Shown: positions 48,980 through 49,107 of the stretch, in pieces
Layout of the letters: each line of letters begins with the position of its first letter
Numbering within the stretch: position 1 is the stretch's first letter
From: Pseudonocardia sp. KRD291
GTDB taxonomy: Bacteria > Actinomycetota > Actinomycetes > Mycobacteriales > Pseudonocardiaceae
Reading direction: 5' to 3'
Length of the DNA stretch: 49,107 bases
Assembly (NCBI RefSeq): GCF_019263595.1
Contig: NZ_JADQDD010000011.1
Coordinates: 1-49,107 of the forward strand
Program-made: the position numbers and the translations under genes
Notes under the pieces: model-generated
Told to the model about the DNA's origin: nothing
What the model saw: the letters and a program-made list of their open reading frames with translations, nothing else
Databases searched by the model: none

Positions 48980-49107
48980 GTGGCCCGGACCGAGCCTGAG
49001 ATCACCGCCGCCCTCGTCCTCGAGCTGTTAGGGGATCAGCACCCGGACCTCGCAAGGCTGCCTCTGCGAGAGGTGGAGGGCGGCTGGGGCAACCAGATGT
49101 GGCGGCT
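48980..49107 (+). CDS. Aminoglycoside phosphotransferase-fold protein, 3' truncated by the window
   Basis: The first 42 codons from GTG 48980 read EPEITAALVLELLGDQHPDLARLPLREVEGGWGNQMWR. This matches the N-terminal lobe of the APH/choline-kinase superfamily, where GGWxNQxWR forms the nucleotide loop. Members phosphorylate antibiotics, sugars or choline; the substrate cannot be given from this fragment. The rest lies beyond the window. Confidence 0.7.
   Translation, partial: MARTEPEITAALVLELLGDQHPDLARLPLREVEGGWGNQMWR

Overview
The window is a high-GC actinobacterial chromosome segment carrying one integrated mobile element of about 25 kb. Very high GC, many GTG starts, a WhiB protein, the mprAB-pepD-moaB2 block and the galU-glp-rimJ-glpR/sepX block point to the Pseudonocardiaceae, most likely Pseudonocardia or a close relative; the genus is an inference.

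Left chromosome (1-20468). After a truncated CopD-type membrane protein and a tRNA-Ala(CGC) comes a block matching the Mycobacterium tuberculosis Rv0981-Rv0996 neighbourhood. In map order it holds a GlpR/SepX-type divisome membrane protein, a RimJ-type acetyltransferase, a gephyrin-like MoeA homologue with an eroded cofactor site (Glp), GalU, 5-formyltetrahydrofolate cyclo-ligase, a Ruc/FmdB zinc-ribbon chaperone, a SAF-domain protein, MoaB2, the HtrA protease PepD and the MprB/MprA two-component system. Further metabolic genes follow: a 3-hydroxyisobutyrate dehydrogenase-like enzyme, an SGNH hydrolase, an MFS exporter and PPK2. Then comes a GntR regulator divergent from a CoA-transferase and a GntP-family permease, which looks like uptake and activation of an organic acid.

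Integrated element (20500-45684). A 43-bp perfect direct repeat, formed by the 3' part of tRNA-Arg(CCT), bounds the element. A near-identical 22-bp repeat lies just inside each end (20594-20615 and 45526-45547) and is a candidate integrase arm site. From left to right the element carries: a tyrosine integrase fused to a GntR-like winged helix; an AT-rich cargo patch with a membrane-anchored HTH protein and a Kiwa-like anti-phage pair (kwaA-kwaB); a hypothetical gene; a transfer operon on the minus strand; a divergent XRE regulator plus Nudix pair that recalls Pra/Pif-type control in pSAM2-like elements; and a complete type I restriction-modification system (hsdM-hsdS-hsdR). The transfer operon runs from an Xis-like HTH through small membrane and zinc-finger proteins, a WhiB-HTH fusion, a VirD4/TraD-type coupling ATPase, DUF4913 and DUF2637 proteins to a MobF relaxase-helicase. 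I see no VirB4/VirB6-type channel genes and no replication initiator, so it is either mobilizable or uses an unrecognised transfer apparatus.

Right chromosome (45685-49107). An inactivated IS110 transposase fragment abuts the right end. Beyond it are a TetR regulator with a 36-bp dyad operator, translationally coupled to an AidB-like acyl-CoA dehydrogenase, and the start of an aminoglycoside-phosphotransferase-fold gene cut by the window edge.

The best candidates for new biology are the membrane-HTH protein beside Kiwa, the integrase-GntR fusion with paired arm repeats, the channel-less transfer operon with its coupled WhiB-HTH regulator, and the degenerate Glp with its GlpR partner.
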